Shown: positions 7,465 to 15,298 of the stretch, piece by piece
Position numbering within the stretch: position 1 is the stretch's first letter
Layout: each line of letters starts with the position of its first letter
Assembly: GCA_910588235.1 (NCBI GenBank)
Contig: CAJUOQ010000033.1
Coordinates: forward strand, 1-21,197
Source of the DNA: an uncultured Atopostipes sp.
GTDB taxonomy: Bacteria > Bacillota > Bacilli > Lactobacillales > Carnobacteriaceae_A
DNA: 21,197 nt
Direction: 5' to 3'
Program-made: the position numbers and the translations under genes
Notes under the pieces: generated by a model
Told to the model about the DNA's origin: nothing
The model's input: only the letters and a program-made list of their open reading frames with translations
Databases searched by the model: none

Positions 7465-8997
7465 ATGGTTAAAAATAATGTAGGAAAAGAAATTCCTAAA
7501 GAATTTGCCGATCAATATGGCGTATTCGATGAACAATTTTCAAATGTTAAACCTTTCGAAGAAGCAAGTCGAAAGATCAATCCAGTAAAACCTGGTGACG
7601 AAAAATTGCTTGGAAGTCTTCGCGAAGCGATTGAAAAAACAGGTTTAGAAGATGGTATGACAATCTCTTTCCACCATCATTTCCGTGAAGGGGATTATGT
7701 CATTAACATGGTCTTAGATGAGATTGCGAAAATGGGCATTAAAGATATTTCAATCGCTCCAAGTTCGCTCGCTAATGTCCACGAACCTGTCATTGATCAT
7801 ATTAAAAATGGCGTCATTACAAATATCACGTCCAGTGGTTTACGGGACAAAATTGGTGCTGCCATTTCTGAAGGAATTATGGAAAATCCAGTGGTTATTC
7901 GTTCACACGGTGGCCGAGCAAGAGCCATAGCGTCTGGAGATATTAAAATTGATGTTGCTTTCCTAGGGGCTCCTAGTTCAGATGCTTATGGAAATATTAA
8001 CGGGACAAAAGGAAAAGCCAACTGTGGTTCTTTAGGTTATGCTATGATCGATGCAAAATATGCAGATCAAGTCGTAGCCATTACAGATTCGCTCATGCCT
8101 TATCCAAATGCTCCTATTTCAATCCCACAAACAGACGTTGACTTTGTCGTTGAAGTGGATGAGATTGGAGATCCAGAAGGTATTGCCAGCGGAGCTACTC
8201 GTTTCACACAAGATCCTAAAGAATTATTGATCGCAGAGTACGCAGCAGAAGTGATTACTAATTCTCCTTACTTTAAAGAAGGTTGGTCATTCCAGACAGG
8301 AACAGGTGGAGCAGCTCTGGCTGTTTCTCGTTATTTACGACGAGCGATGATCGATAAAGATATTACAGCTAGCTTTGCCTTAGGCGGTATTACCAACGCG
8401 ATGGTTGAATTACACAAAGAAGGCTTAGTCGATAAAATTATCGACGTTCAAGACTTCGATAAAAACTCAGCGATCTCTTTAGGTGAAAATGAAAACCACT
8501 ATGAAATTGATGCAGAGTTCTATGCTTCTCCTTTCAGTAAAAGTTCGGCGATTAATCAACTCGATGTTTGTATCTTATCTGCTTTAGAAATTGATACGGA
8601 CTATAACGTCAATGTGCTGACTGGTTCAGATGGAGTGATCCGTGGTGCTTCCGGTGGACACTCTGATACAAGTGCTGCCAGTAAATTAAGTCTTGTGATC
8701 TCCCCTCTTATCCGTGGACGTATCGCAACTGTTGTCGATGAAGTCAATACAGTCGTCACTCCTGGAGACAGTGTGGATGTCGTTGTAACAGAAGTGGGTA
8801 TTTCAATTAACCCTAATCGAGAAGACTTAATCGAAGCTTTTAAAGACTTAGATGTTCCACAATTTACAATGGATGAATTACGTGACCAAGCTTATGAAGT
8901 CGTTGGCCAACCAAAAGCGATTGAATATGGTGAAAAACCGGTCGCACTAGTCGAATATCGTGATGGAACTTTAATTGACGTAGTCAATAACGTGTAA
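7465..8997 (+). CDS. citF: Citrate lyase alpha subunit CitF (citrate:acetyl-ACP transferase)
   Basis: CitF exchanges the acetyl group on CitD for citrate, forming citryl-ACP. The 510-residue length matches the family. The sequence shows the CoA-transferase fold features GMTISFHHHFREGD near residue 65, IAPSSLANVHEPV, RSHGGRARAI and the glycine-rich GTGGAALAVSRYLRRA. The ATG is two bases after the citE stop, with AAGGAGG positioned inside the end of citE. The gene appears intact. Confidence 0.96.
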   Translation: MVKNNVGKEIPKEFADQYGVFDEQFSNVKPFEEASRKINPVKPGDEKLLGSLREAIEKTGLEDGMTISFHHHFREGDYVINMVLDEIAKMGIKDISIAPSSLANVHEPVIDHIKNGVITNITSSGLRDKIGAAISEGIMENPVVIRSHGGRARAIASGDIKIDVAFLGAPSSDAYGNINGTKGKANCGSLGYAMIDAKYADQVVAITDSLMPYPNAPISIPQTDVDFVVEVDEIGDPEGIASGATRFTQDPKELLIAEYAAEVITNSPYFKEGWSFQTGTGGAALAVSRYLRRAMIDKDITASFALGGITNAMVELHKEGLVDKIIDVQDFDKNSAISLGENENHYEIDAEFYASPFSKSSAINQLDVCILSALEIDTDYNVNVLTGSDGVIRGASGGHSDTSAASKLSLVISPLIRGRIATVVDEVNTVVTPGDSVDVVVTEVGISINPNREDLIEAFKDLDVPQFTMDELRDQAYEVVGQPKAIEYGEKPVALVEYRDGTLIDVVNNV

Positions 8998-9000
8998 ACC

Positions 9001-9567
9001 ATGAGAACTGAACAAACAATTTTTAATGAAGGAGAAACAATTGACTTAATGGCCATGCTCGATGCCCGCGAACAACGTGCAGCATTAGAGTACAATTTAT
9101 TAAGCCACTTAGAAAATGATAACCCAGGCAGCCTACTCGTCATGACGATGGCTGTCCCTGGTCCTATTAAGACAAATAAGGTATTGAATGACGTTTTTGA
9201 AGATTTGTTAGAAGAAGTGATACAAGTTCTGAAGCCTGAACGAACGCTAGAAGAAATGAAGCGCGTGAAAAATACGGGCTTAGAATATTACGCCCTAACC
9301 TCTCTTTCACCTAGTGAATTAAAACCATTGATGGTAGAAATTGAAGAAAAACACCCTCTTGGTCGCCTTTTTGACCTGGATGTTGTTTTTCTTAATGAAA
9401 AGAATACGGTAACGGGTACTTCGCGCACAGATTTGGGCTTACCGGTCAGACGCTGTTTTATATGTGATCGTCCCGCCAAAGAATGTGGGCGTAGCCGTCG
9501 CCATTCTGTTGAAGAGTTGCAGATGGAAATTTCTAAACAAATCTTGCGATATCTAAATAATAATTAG
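9001..9567 (+). CDS. citX: Apo-citrate lyase phosphoribosyl-dephospho-CoA transferase CitX
   Basis: CitX transfers the prosthetic group made by CitG onto the acyl carrier CitD. The 188-residue protein contains the family signatures PGPIKTN (53-59), GRLFDLDV (121-128) and a cysteine-rich RRCFICDRPAKECGRSRRHS (150-169). It begins three bases after the citF stop and has no clear ribosome binding site, so it probably depends on translational coupling. A second candidate ATG at codon 17 follows an AAGGAG, but starting there would shorten the N-terminus relative to known CitX proteins. In some bacteria CitX and CitG are fused; here they are separate genes on opposite strands. Confidence 0.93.
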   Translation: MRTEQTIFNEGETIDLMAMLDAREQRAALEYNLLSHLENDNPGSLLVMTMAVPGPIKTNKVLNDVFEDLLEEVIQVLKPERTLEEMKRVKNTGLEYYALTSLSPSELKPLMVEIEEKHPLGRLFDLDVVFLNEKNTVTGTSRTDLGLPVRRCFICDRPAKECGRSRRHSVEELQMEISKQILRYLNNN

Positions 9568-9574
9568 GAAGATT

Positions 9575-9607
9575 AAAAGACCTTTTCAGTTGATGAAAAG
9601 GTCTTTT
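9575..9607 (+). terminator. Terminator of citCDEFX
   Basis: A 14-bp stem (9575-9588 with 9594-9607, including flanking A and T runs) and a GTTGA loop lies just after citX. The flanking A run means it could also act leftward on the convergent NERD gene, although that stop codon lies about 80 nt before it. Confidence 0.92.
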
Positions 9608-9684
9608 TGTATGATTAATTGGCTAAAAGTTGAAAAAATACTGTGATTTAAAGATCGCTGCGTTTGCTTTCTATAGACACTATT

Positions 9685-10737
9685 TTAAAGTAACCAAGAT
9701 CGTTCACTTTCTTTGCACCGATAAAAACTTTCGTAATCTGTCGTCATTTTAATCGTGGAAGAAATGTTTAATTCCTGTATGACCTTAGAGAAGGGTAATG
9801 GTTTGTTCGTATAAGTCGTATATCTTCCCCGTCCTTTCTCTACAAAATATTTTTTTAATACTTTACGGATACTTACATGTGAGATAGTCGCTCCAAAAAA
9901 ATCTATCAAACCGCCAATTTTTATATCACGATCAAATGTCAGCACCCCATATTCGCAAATGGTTCTTAAAATAGCCATGTCGCGTTCTTCCATAAAGCCA
10001 CAAGCACAAGCTACTTTTGTTCTTCCAATTTTCACTGCATAACTTTTGCAGTTTAAACAATAGATTCCTTTTCGCAATTGTTTCATTTGAGATTCTGTTA
10101 GCGGTATTGGTTTCTGAAGTGGCTGAATTTCATATCGCTCAAGTGCTCTTAATAATTGATCTCTATTTAAAAATTGCCCTTCATGTTCAATCTCTTGTTC
10201 AACGATCTTTTGAATGTAATGTTTCAAACCCGCCCTTTGAACAATATCAATCTCTGTAACTTCAGGATAAATTTCTACATAACTATTCAGACCAACCAGC
10301 GCGAGAACGCCCTGCACTTTGGTTTTGGCCAGTATATTTTCTAAATTTATTTTATTCCGTATCGTTTGGTTAATAGGATTTCCTGAATATCGGTTACCGT
10401 TCCATGTAGAAACACCATTCTCATACTTATAATCTGTCTGATAATTTTTCACTTCAAATAAATAAGGACCGTGATTAGTCAACAAAATGAGATCCCCTTC
10501 AAACTGACCATCATAATCTAACCACATATTTTTAATCACTATCCAATCATCAAACCCGTATTTTTCTAAATATTTAAAAACAATCTCTTCTCCTTGTTCA
10601 CCAGCTTCTTCATTCGTTAATGAAAAGTAAGCTTGCTTTGATGGGTATAAACTTCGCCGATAAGCAACTCTTTCAAAATCCAGCTTTGTTGGTTTCGCCA
10701 TAGTCTCTTTTAAAATATCTGTTTTATAAACAATCAA
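9685..10737 (-). CDS. NERD-domain (nuclease-related) protein with a zinc ribbon
   Basis: This 350-residue protein has an N-terminal nuclease-related domain (about residues 46-155). It contains GEQGEEIVFKYL, then FEGDLILL with the acidic residue Asp82, then LFEVKNY with Glu95 and Lys97, a D...ExK arrangement of restriction-enzyme-like nucleases. A four-cysteine zinc ribbon (CLNC...CACG) follows at about 225-250, then a basic C-terminal region. It has no signal peptide or membrane segment. The start is a TTG at 10737 with GAAGGAGG 7 nt upstream; an upstream in-frame TTG (10761) precedes that binding site and is unlikely. It stands alone between convergent citX and the AI-2E gene. The family is known but its cellular role is not, and I do not assign one. 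Confidence 0.82.
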   Translation of the reverse strand: MIVYKTDILKETMAKPTKLDFERVAYRRSLYPSKQAYFSLTNEEAGEQGEEIVFKYLEKYGFDDWIVIKNMWLDYDGQFEGDLILLTNHGPYLFEVKNYQTDYKYENGVSTWNGNRYSGNPINQTIRNKINLENILAKTKVQGVLALVGLNSYVEIYPEVTEIDIVQRAGLKHYIQKIVEQEIEHEGQFLNRDQLLRALERYEIQPLQKPIPLTESQMKQLRKGIYCLNCKSYAVKIGRTKVACACGFMEERDMAILRTICEYGVLTFDRDIKIGGLIDFFGATISHVSIRKVLKKYFVEKGRGRYTTYTNKPLPFSKVIQELNISSTIKMTTDYESFYRCKESERSWLL

Positions 10738-10860
10738 AATAATTCCTCCTTCAATCTTCAAAAATAGTCTCTATATTATATATTTGCTATTTTTTGGGAA
10801 ATTCACGAAATGATTTTGATTTTTTTAATGAAAGGGCCGTTTAAAATGAAAAGACAGAAT

Positions 10861-10912
10861 AAAAAATAACCTCAAAAGATGAGAGACTTAGCTCTAACTT
10901 TCGAGGTTATTT
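10861..10912 (-). terminator. Terminator after the first AI-2E gene
   Basis: A 10-bp stem (10864-10873 with 10903-10912) encloses a long loop with a small internal hairpin, and is followed on the minus strand by a T-rich run. It lies 16 nt beyond the stop codon. Confidence 0.75.
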
Positions 10913-10927
10913 AAAGACGAGTAATTA

Positions 10928-12094
10928 TTATTTTTTATTTCTTTGTAAATCACTGGAATTTGTTTGGACATTTAAATCCCGTTGACTGAGTCGATGGTTA
11001 ACAGTTGCACCAACTAGTGAATAGATGAGAGAAACAATAGGCACAGCAACGAGCATACCCACTAAGCCAAATAAAGTTCCTCCGACAGACACCACAAGCA
11101 ATACCCAAATACCAGGAAGTCCTACACTATTTCCTACGACCCGTGGATAAACAAGGTTTCCTTCTACTTGTTGGATGAATATAATAAAAATAATAAACCA
11201 TAGGGCTTGAGGGAAGCTAACTACAGCGATTAAGATAAAACCAATCAGACCACCGAGTAGTGCTCCGTAGATTGGAATAAGTGCTAAAGCACCAGTGACC
11301 GCTGAAATGGATAAACGATAGGGAAAGCCAAATATCCACATGCCTAAATAAACCATACCGCCTAAAATGAACATTTCAATAATTTGGCCACCGACAAAAC
11401 TAGAAAATATTTCATTTGCTTTTTTTCCAACGTTGACAAAATAATTCGCCCATTTCAGAGACCAAATACTATAAACAAGCTTTTTCACTTGTCGAACCAG
11501 TGTTTCTTTCATTGTTAATAAGTAAATCGCAAAAATAAGCGCAATAAAAATGGTAACAATACTGTCGATAGTAGACGTGATAAAAGCTAGGGTACTTCCA
11601 ATCATACCTGTCGCAAAACTTTGGGCTGTATGAACCGCTTGCTGTTGCAAGTTATTCAGATCAATATCTAACCCCTGAACATACTCGACAACGCGAGGAT
11701 TATTATGTATAAAATCAGTAAAAACATTGATCGCTTTTCGTATAGCGTCAGGAACTACTTCAATAAAAGAAGCCACCGTTTGCTGTAAATCAGGAATGAT
11801 CAGGAAAAATAAAGCATAGAAGAAGAGTACAACAATGAATAGCGAAAGAAGAATGGAGACAATGCGGTACCAACTTTTAAATTTTCCTGTCCATTTGATT
11901 AAGAGATTTTCAATAATTTTTACTGGTAAGTTCAATATAAATGCTATAGCACTTCCTATAATAAATGGCATAAACGCTGAACTGAGGACCGAAGTAATAC
12001 TTCGAAGTGCTGCTATATTATTGACCGTCCAATAAACTAAGATTAAAATTAAAAATAAGCCTAATAGACGATTCCAATTTTTCTTTATTTCCAT
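10928..12094 (-). CDS. AI-2E family transporter (PF01594-type permease)
   Basis: This 388-residue membrane protein has the layout of this family. Two N-terminal hydrophobic helices come first (LLGLFLILILVYWTV; AFMPFIIGSAIAFILNLP), then further helices, a soluble middle region (about 125-170), and a C-terminal bundle with GALALIPIYGALLGGLIGF and VVGNSVGLPGIWVLL. The family was named after an autoinducer-2 exporter, but members also include Na+/H+ antiporters and proteins of unknown cargo, so the substrate is open. The ATG has GGGAG upstream and an extended -10 promoter at about 12136. A second member of the family lies at 17388-18545; the two are clearly different in sequence and not a recent duplication. 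Confidence 0.9.
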   Translation of the reverse strand: MEIKKNWNRLLGLFLILILVYWTVNNIAALRSITSVLSSAFMPFIIGSAIAFILNLPVKIIENLLIKWTGKFKSWYRIVSILLSLFIVVLFFYALFFLIIPDLQQTVASFIEVVPDAIRKAINVFTDFIHNNPRVVEYVQGLDIDLNNLQQQAVHTAQSFATGMIGSTLAFITSTIDSIVTIFIALIFAIYLLTMKETLVRQVKKLVYSIWSLKWANYFVNVGKKANEIFSSFVGGQIIEMFILGGMVYLGMWIFGFPYRLSISAVTGALALIPIYGALLGGLIGFILIAVVSFPQALWFIIFIIFIQQVEGNLVYPRVVGNSVGLPGIWVLLVVSVGGTLFGLVGMLVAVPIVSLIYSLVGATVNHRLSQRDLNVQTNSSDLQRNKK

Positions 12095-12135
12095 AGATGC
12101 ATCTCCCTAAATAAAATCTAAATCTTGGTCTTCTT

Positions 12136-12144
12136 ATTATAACA
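12136..12144 (-). promoter_or_regulatory. Extended -10 promoter of the AI-2E gene
   Basis: The minus strand reads TGTTATAAT, an extended -10 element (TGnTATAAT), about 42 nt before the ATG. No good -35 is visible, which is common with extended -10 promoters. Confidence 0.55.
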
Positions 12145-12174
12145 AACTTATAAAACTTAAGCGTATCATTTTCG

Positions 12175-12203
12175 TTGACACCCTCTATCTTACCAATTAA
12201 ACT
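12175..12203 (+). promoter_or_regulatory. Promoter of the CorA-like gene
   Basis: A perfect TTGACA (12175-12180) is followed after 17 nt by TAAACT (12198-12203). Transcription would start about 25 nt before the ATG. Confidence 0.65.
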
Positions 12204-12235
12204 GATCTAAACCAAAGAATTTGAGGTGTTTCACT

Positions 12236-13189
12236 ATGAAAGAATCTTTCCAAATTAGTCAACACGAAATCACTAGAACTCAAAGGGCCACCGGCAATTT
12301 AATTATTTATAAAAATGTGTCAACGGTAGATGAACAATCTTTTCTCAAACACTATCATTTACCAAAAGATGTCTTTTACTTTGATGAACTATCACCCATC
12401 GCTCCTCGTTATGAAAAAATTCAAAACGAATTATTAGGCGAAACCATTATTTTTGTTTTGGCAAATGTCCTCCATATCGGCGAAAAATCGGTTATCGAAC
12501 ACCGCTTAGAATCGCATGTTTTTATTTTAGGTGAAGAGAAATTATTTTGGTTTATCAAAGGCACCGAATCTAATTTAAATCAAACGGTCTTAGAAAAACA
12601 CCAAAAGGATATTCATTCCCTTCAAAGTGTTCTTATTTATGCCGGCTTACAAGCTTATACAAACTTTACTAAAGAACTCAATCAACAAAAAAATCGCATT
12701 GATCAGTTAAACGAGCAGGCCAATCAAACAACTAGCAACCGTATTTTACTCGCTGTTACAGAGACCGAACGTAATTTAATTATGCTAGAACACACCATTT
12801 ATAGTCAAGAAGATGCTTTTGAACGATTACTAAAAGATAAGAACTTTCTGGAAAAATTGAATAACGATTTATTAGTCCATGACATCAAATGGTATAATCG
12901 GCAAGTTAAAAAATTAGTTCATGTCTATCGTGACTTATTCGACGCCGTGAGCAGTCTTTTCTCTGCGATCGTCAGTAATAATTTAAATAAACTAATGAAA
13001 TTTCTAAGTTCTCTTTCTTTGATCTTAGCAGCTTCTGGATTTATTGCTGAATTATGGGGAATGAATACTGGTGGTTTGTTTTTTGAACATCACGCTTATG
13101 GAACACACATTATGATATTTATTGCTTTTGTTGCCGGTCTAGCCATGTATTTATTCCTTAAAAACAAAAAATTCTTCGATGATGATTAA
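12236..13189 (+). CDS. CorA-family divalent cation transporter
   Basis: This 317-residue protein has a large N-terminal cytoplasmic domain and two C-terminal membrane helices. The first helix (LSSLSLILAASGFIAELW) ends in the signature GMN (in LWGMNTGG) that forms the selectivity filter of CorA channels. The second is IMIFIAFVAGLAMYLFL, followed by a short basic tail. CorA members move Mg2+ and sometimes Co2+ or Ni2+. The usual second-loop acidic motif after GMN is replaced by GGLFFEHHAYG, so it belongs to a diverged CorA subgroup. I chose the ATG at 12236 over an upstream in-frame TTG (12221), because GAGGTG sits between them at the right distance. Confidence 0.88.
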   Translation: MKESFQISQHEITRTQRATGNLIIYKNVSTVDEQSFLKHYHLPKDVFYFDELSPIAPRYEKIQNELLGETIIFVLANVLHIGEKSVIEHRLESHVFILGEEKLFWFIKGTESNLNQTVLEKHQKDIHSLQSVLIYAGLQAYTNFTKELNQQKNRIDQLNEQANQTTSNRILLAVTETERNLIMLEHTIYSQEDAFERLLKDKNFLEKLNNDLLVHDIKWYNRQVKKLVHVYRDLFDAVSSLFSAIVSNNLNKLMKFLSSLSLILAASGFIAELWGMNTGGLFFEHHAYGTHIMIFIAFVAGLAMYLFLKNKKFFDDD

Positions 13190-13222
13190 AATATCCCTAG
13201 GGTGCTAACCTAGGGATATTTT
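13188..13222. terminator. Bidirectional terminator between convergent genes
   Basis: A perfect 14-bp stem (13188-13201 with 13209-13222) and a 7-nt loop has A and T runs on both sides. It overlaps the stop codon region of the CorA-like gene and touches the stop of the Vga-like gene, so it can end transcription from both. Confidence 0.92.
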
Positions 13223-14808
13223 TAATGTTCAAGTGTTCGTTTTTCTTGTAATAATTTCTGGAATTTTGCTTCTAATCTTTCCTTTTCTTCTAGAGTGATC
13301 GTTGGGTCACTAAGTTCACTTAAAACAGAAGTGATTTCCAATTCAACGGCCATCAATAATTCGGCATCGAGATCCCGTTCTTTTTCCAAATCGCGTTTTT
13401 CATATTCTGGATAAGAACCTTCAAAAAACTCTAGTTGTCTTTCATGAAAAGCTAAAATTTTTGTAGCAATCGATGAAATAAATTGACGATCGTGGGAAAC
13501 AAACAGAATTGTCCCTTCATACTCTTTAAGTAAATCCTCTAATGCTTCCAACGCATAAACATCTAGGAAATTTGTAGGTTCGTCTAAGATTAAAGTATTA
13601 CAGTCACTAACAAATAGCTTAGCTAGTGAAACTTTTACACGCTCTCCTCCGCTTAATACACTGACTTTTTTATGCACATCTTCTTGTTCAAACCCTAAAC
13701 GAGCAAGCGCTGTACGAATAAGCGTTTCCTGCTATTTGGATTTTTCTTTTACATTTTCAAGAATTGTCTTTTTAGTGTCTAATATCTCTATATTCTGCGC
13801 AAAATAACCTATTTTAGCTGCAGGGGAAAGATACAAGTGATCCTCCGAATCTTCCAGGATCTTTTTTAATAGCGTTGTTTTACCACTGCCGTTCGGGCCG
13901 ATAATCCCTACTTTATCGCCACCCTTAATGAAAAAAGTAGCGGGCTTCCAAAGCTCTTTATCTTCTACTTGTCCGCTTACTTTTTCAGCACGAACAATTA
14001 TTTTATTTTCAAAAGCGCGTGCATTGGGCAGTGTCATTTGAATAGGCGCTTCTTCTTTTGGTTTTTCGACTTCTTCTAATTTTTCTAAACGCGTTTGCAG
14101 TGCTTTTCGGTTTTGATGTAAATCTTTCTGTGTTTTCGCATAATAAGTTTTTATGCCCTTAATACGAGCTTCGGAAGCGGATAAATCTTTCGGCTTTTTA
14201 GTTGCTCTTTGAGCTTGTTGTTCTTTCTGAGTAATCGCTTGTTCTAACTGCGCTTCTTTTTGTTTATATTTTTCATATTCTTTTTGCTGATGTTTTTTTG
14301 CTTGTTCTTTTTGTTCAATATAATCTGAATAATTTCCGGTGTATTCCGTAATTTTCCCATTTTCCAATTCCCAGATCGTATCACAAACTTGATCTAATAA
14401 TGTTCGGTCGTGTGAGACGAGTAGAATACTTCCTTGAAATGCATTCAATTCTTTTTCCACCCACTCAACATGAGACAGATCTAAATTCGTTGTTGGCTCA
14501 TCAGCGAGTAAAATTTTTGGCGCTTGCTTTAATGTTTGAACAAAATAATCTTGGGAAACTTCACCGCCACTTTTATGTGTATCTGTTCTTTTCAATTGTG
14601 GCAACCTGGCTGCTGTTCCATTCACGGAAAACTGAGCGACATCTCCTTCAACCTCACCAAGTAACGCTTTAAATAAAGTTGTTTTCCCACTACCATTTTT
14701 CCCCACAAGACCGATTCTTTGACCGGAATGGACTTGTAGATTTTCAAGGTTCAGTAATTCTCGTGCTCCGACAAATACTTTAAGTTTTTGAATATTAATC
14801 ACGTGCAT
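13222..14808 (-). pseudogene. Vga-like ABC-F ribosome-protection gene with an in-frame nonsense codon
   Basis: ABC-F proteins of the Vga/Lmo0919 group bind the ribosome and dislodge lincosamides, pleuromutilins and streptogramin A. The frame is continuous for 528 residues apart from one TAG (13732-13734) after residue 358. The first part has Walker A GKNGSGKTT, signature KSGGEVSQ, LLADEPTTNLD, the long charged linker (RATKKPKDLS, as in Vga) and the second Walker A. The distal part has LSGGERVK, LILDEPTNFLD and the C-terminal extension. By memory of VgaA, the stop falls where that protein has Gln (just before N-E-T-L-I-R-T), consistent with one C-to-T change from CAG. The truncated product lacks the second signature and Walker B. 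A GTG restart at 13677 has no ribosome binding site. The ATG at 14808 follows GGGGGA. Confidence 0.88.
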
Positions 14809-15069
14809 AATATTCCCCCTATTGACACTGGAGGCATAAAAATAGCCCCCACATTCAAAAATGGGAGCTTAATAAGTCTCGGCAAATTAAATATATCTAT
14901 ACTTAAAAATATAGACTCTGCCCCTACCCCCATTATTCCAGCTCGACAAATAGACAGAACAAAATAAGACATACTTCTTCCGCAGTCATTATTTATTTCA
15001 TGTCTATTTCTTGGAAAAACAGGTTTAGTTGCTCATCGTTTTAATTTTGCCCTCTTTTCTATATTTGTT
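14809..15069 (-). promoter_or_regulatory. Leader and anti-terminator of the Vga-like gene
   Basis: About 260 nt of untranslated leader lies between the promoter and the ATG. AATGGGGG (14927-14934) can pair with CTCCCATT (14860-14867), which contains the left arm of the terminator, giving an 8-bp anti-terminator. Further upstream are a 9-bp stem AAATAGACA/TGTCTATTT with an alternative partner, and a three-codon frame Met-Ser-Asn-stop (15025-15036) after AGAGGG (13 nt spacing, longer than ideal). This layout matches the antibiotic-responsive attenuators known for Listeria lmo0919 and its relatives, which I recall also carry a tiny upstream frame. The mechanism here is inference. Confidence 0.62.
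14838..14869 (-). terminator. Attenuator terminator before the Vga-like gene
   Basis: On the minus strand AGCTCCCA (14862-14869) pairs with TGGGGGCT (14844-14851), 8 bp with one U-G pair, followed by ATTTTT. It lies about 30 nt before the ATG, so without anti-termination the gene would be off. Confidence 0.78.
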
Positions 15070-15075
15070 ATTTAT

Positions 15076-15104
15076 AAATTATCACGTGCAGTAAACTTTG
15101 TCAA
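15076..15104 (-). promoter_or_regulatory. Promoter of the Vga-like leader
   Basis: A perfect TTGACA (15099-15104) is followed on the minus strand after 17 nt by TAATTT (15076-15081). Transcription would start near 15069. Confidence 0.65.
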
Positions 15105-15145
15105 ATAATTCTTCCGTTTCCTCACAACGTATCCTATGAAACACG

Positions 15146-15185
15146 AAAAAGCCAACCAATACATATATATGTTGGTTGGCTTTTG
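15146..15185. terminator. Terminator between the Msr-like and Vga-like genes
   Basis: A perfect 13-bp stem (15147-15159 with 15172-15184) is flanked by A and T runs. It should end transcripts from the Msr-like gene, whose stop codon is about 115 nt upstream, and so isolate the two attenuators from each other. The 15200-15290 stretch between holds several weaker AT-rich hairpins. Confidence 0.88.
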
Positions 15186-15298
15186 TGCGTTCTTTCTTAA
15201 TCAGAGCTCTAAAATTAGAACTCTAAAACAAAGTTTTCTAGCCCTTTGTTTGAGTGCGTAAAAGCTTTGTACATCGCTGAGTACAAAATAAATCGCAC

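Noticed and set aside
13222..13677. Distal piece of the Vga-like gene as an independent gene starting at GTG 13677
   Set aside because: No ribosome binding site, no Walker A motif, and the sequence continues in the same frame upstream to the TAG, so it is the tail of one broken gene.
14799..14933. 44-codon minus-strand frame starting ATG-GGG-GTA, crossing the attenuator and ending over the Vga-like start
   Set aside because: It has no good ribosome binding site, a composition that follows the terminator and anti-terminator arms, and no recognisable protein pattern. The RNA structure explains the sequence better.
15203..15287. Three short hairpins after the Msr-like gene (15203-15222, 15226-15251, 15266-15287)
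   Set aside because: They are short, AT-rich and mostly lack T-tracts; the 13-bp stem at 15146-15185 is the convincing terminator.
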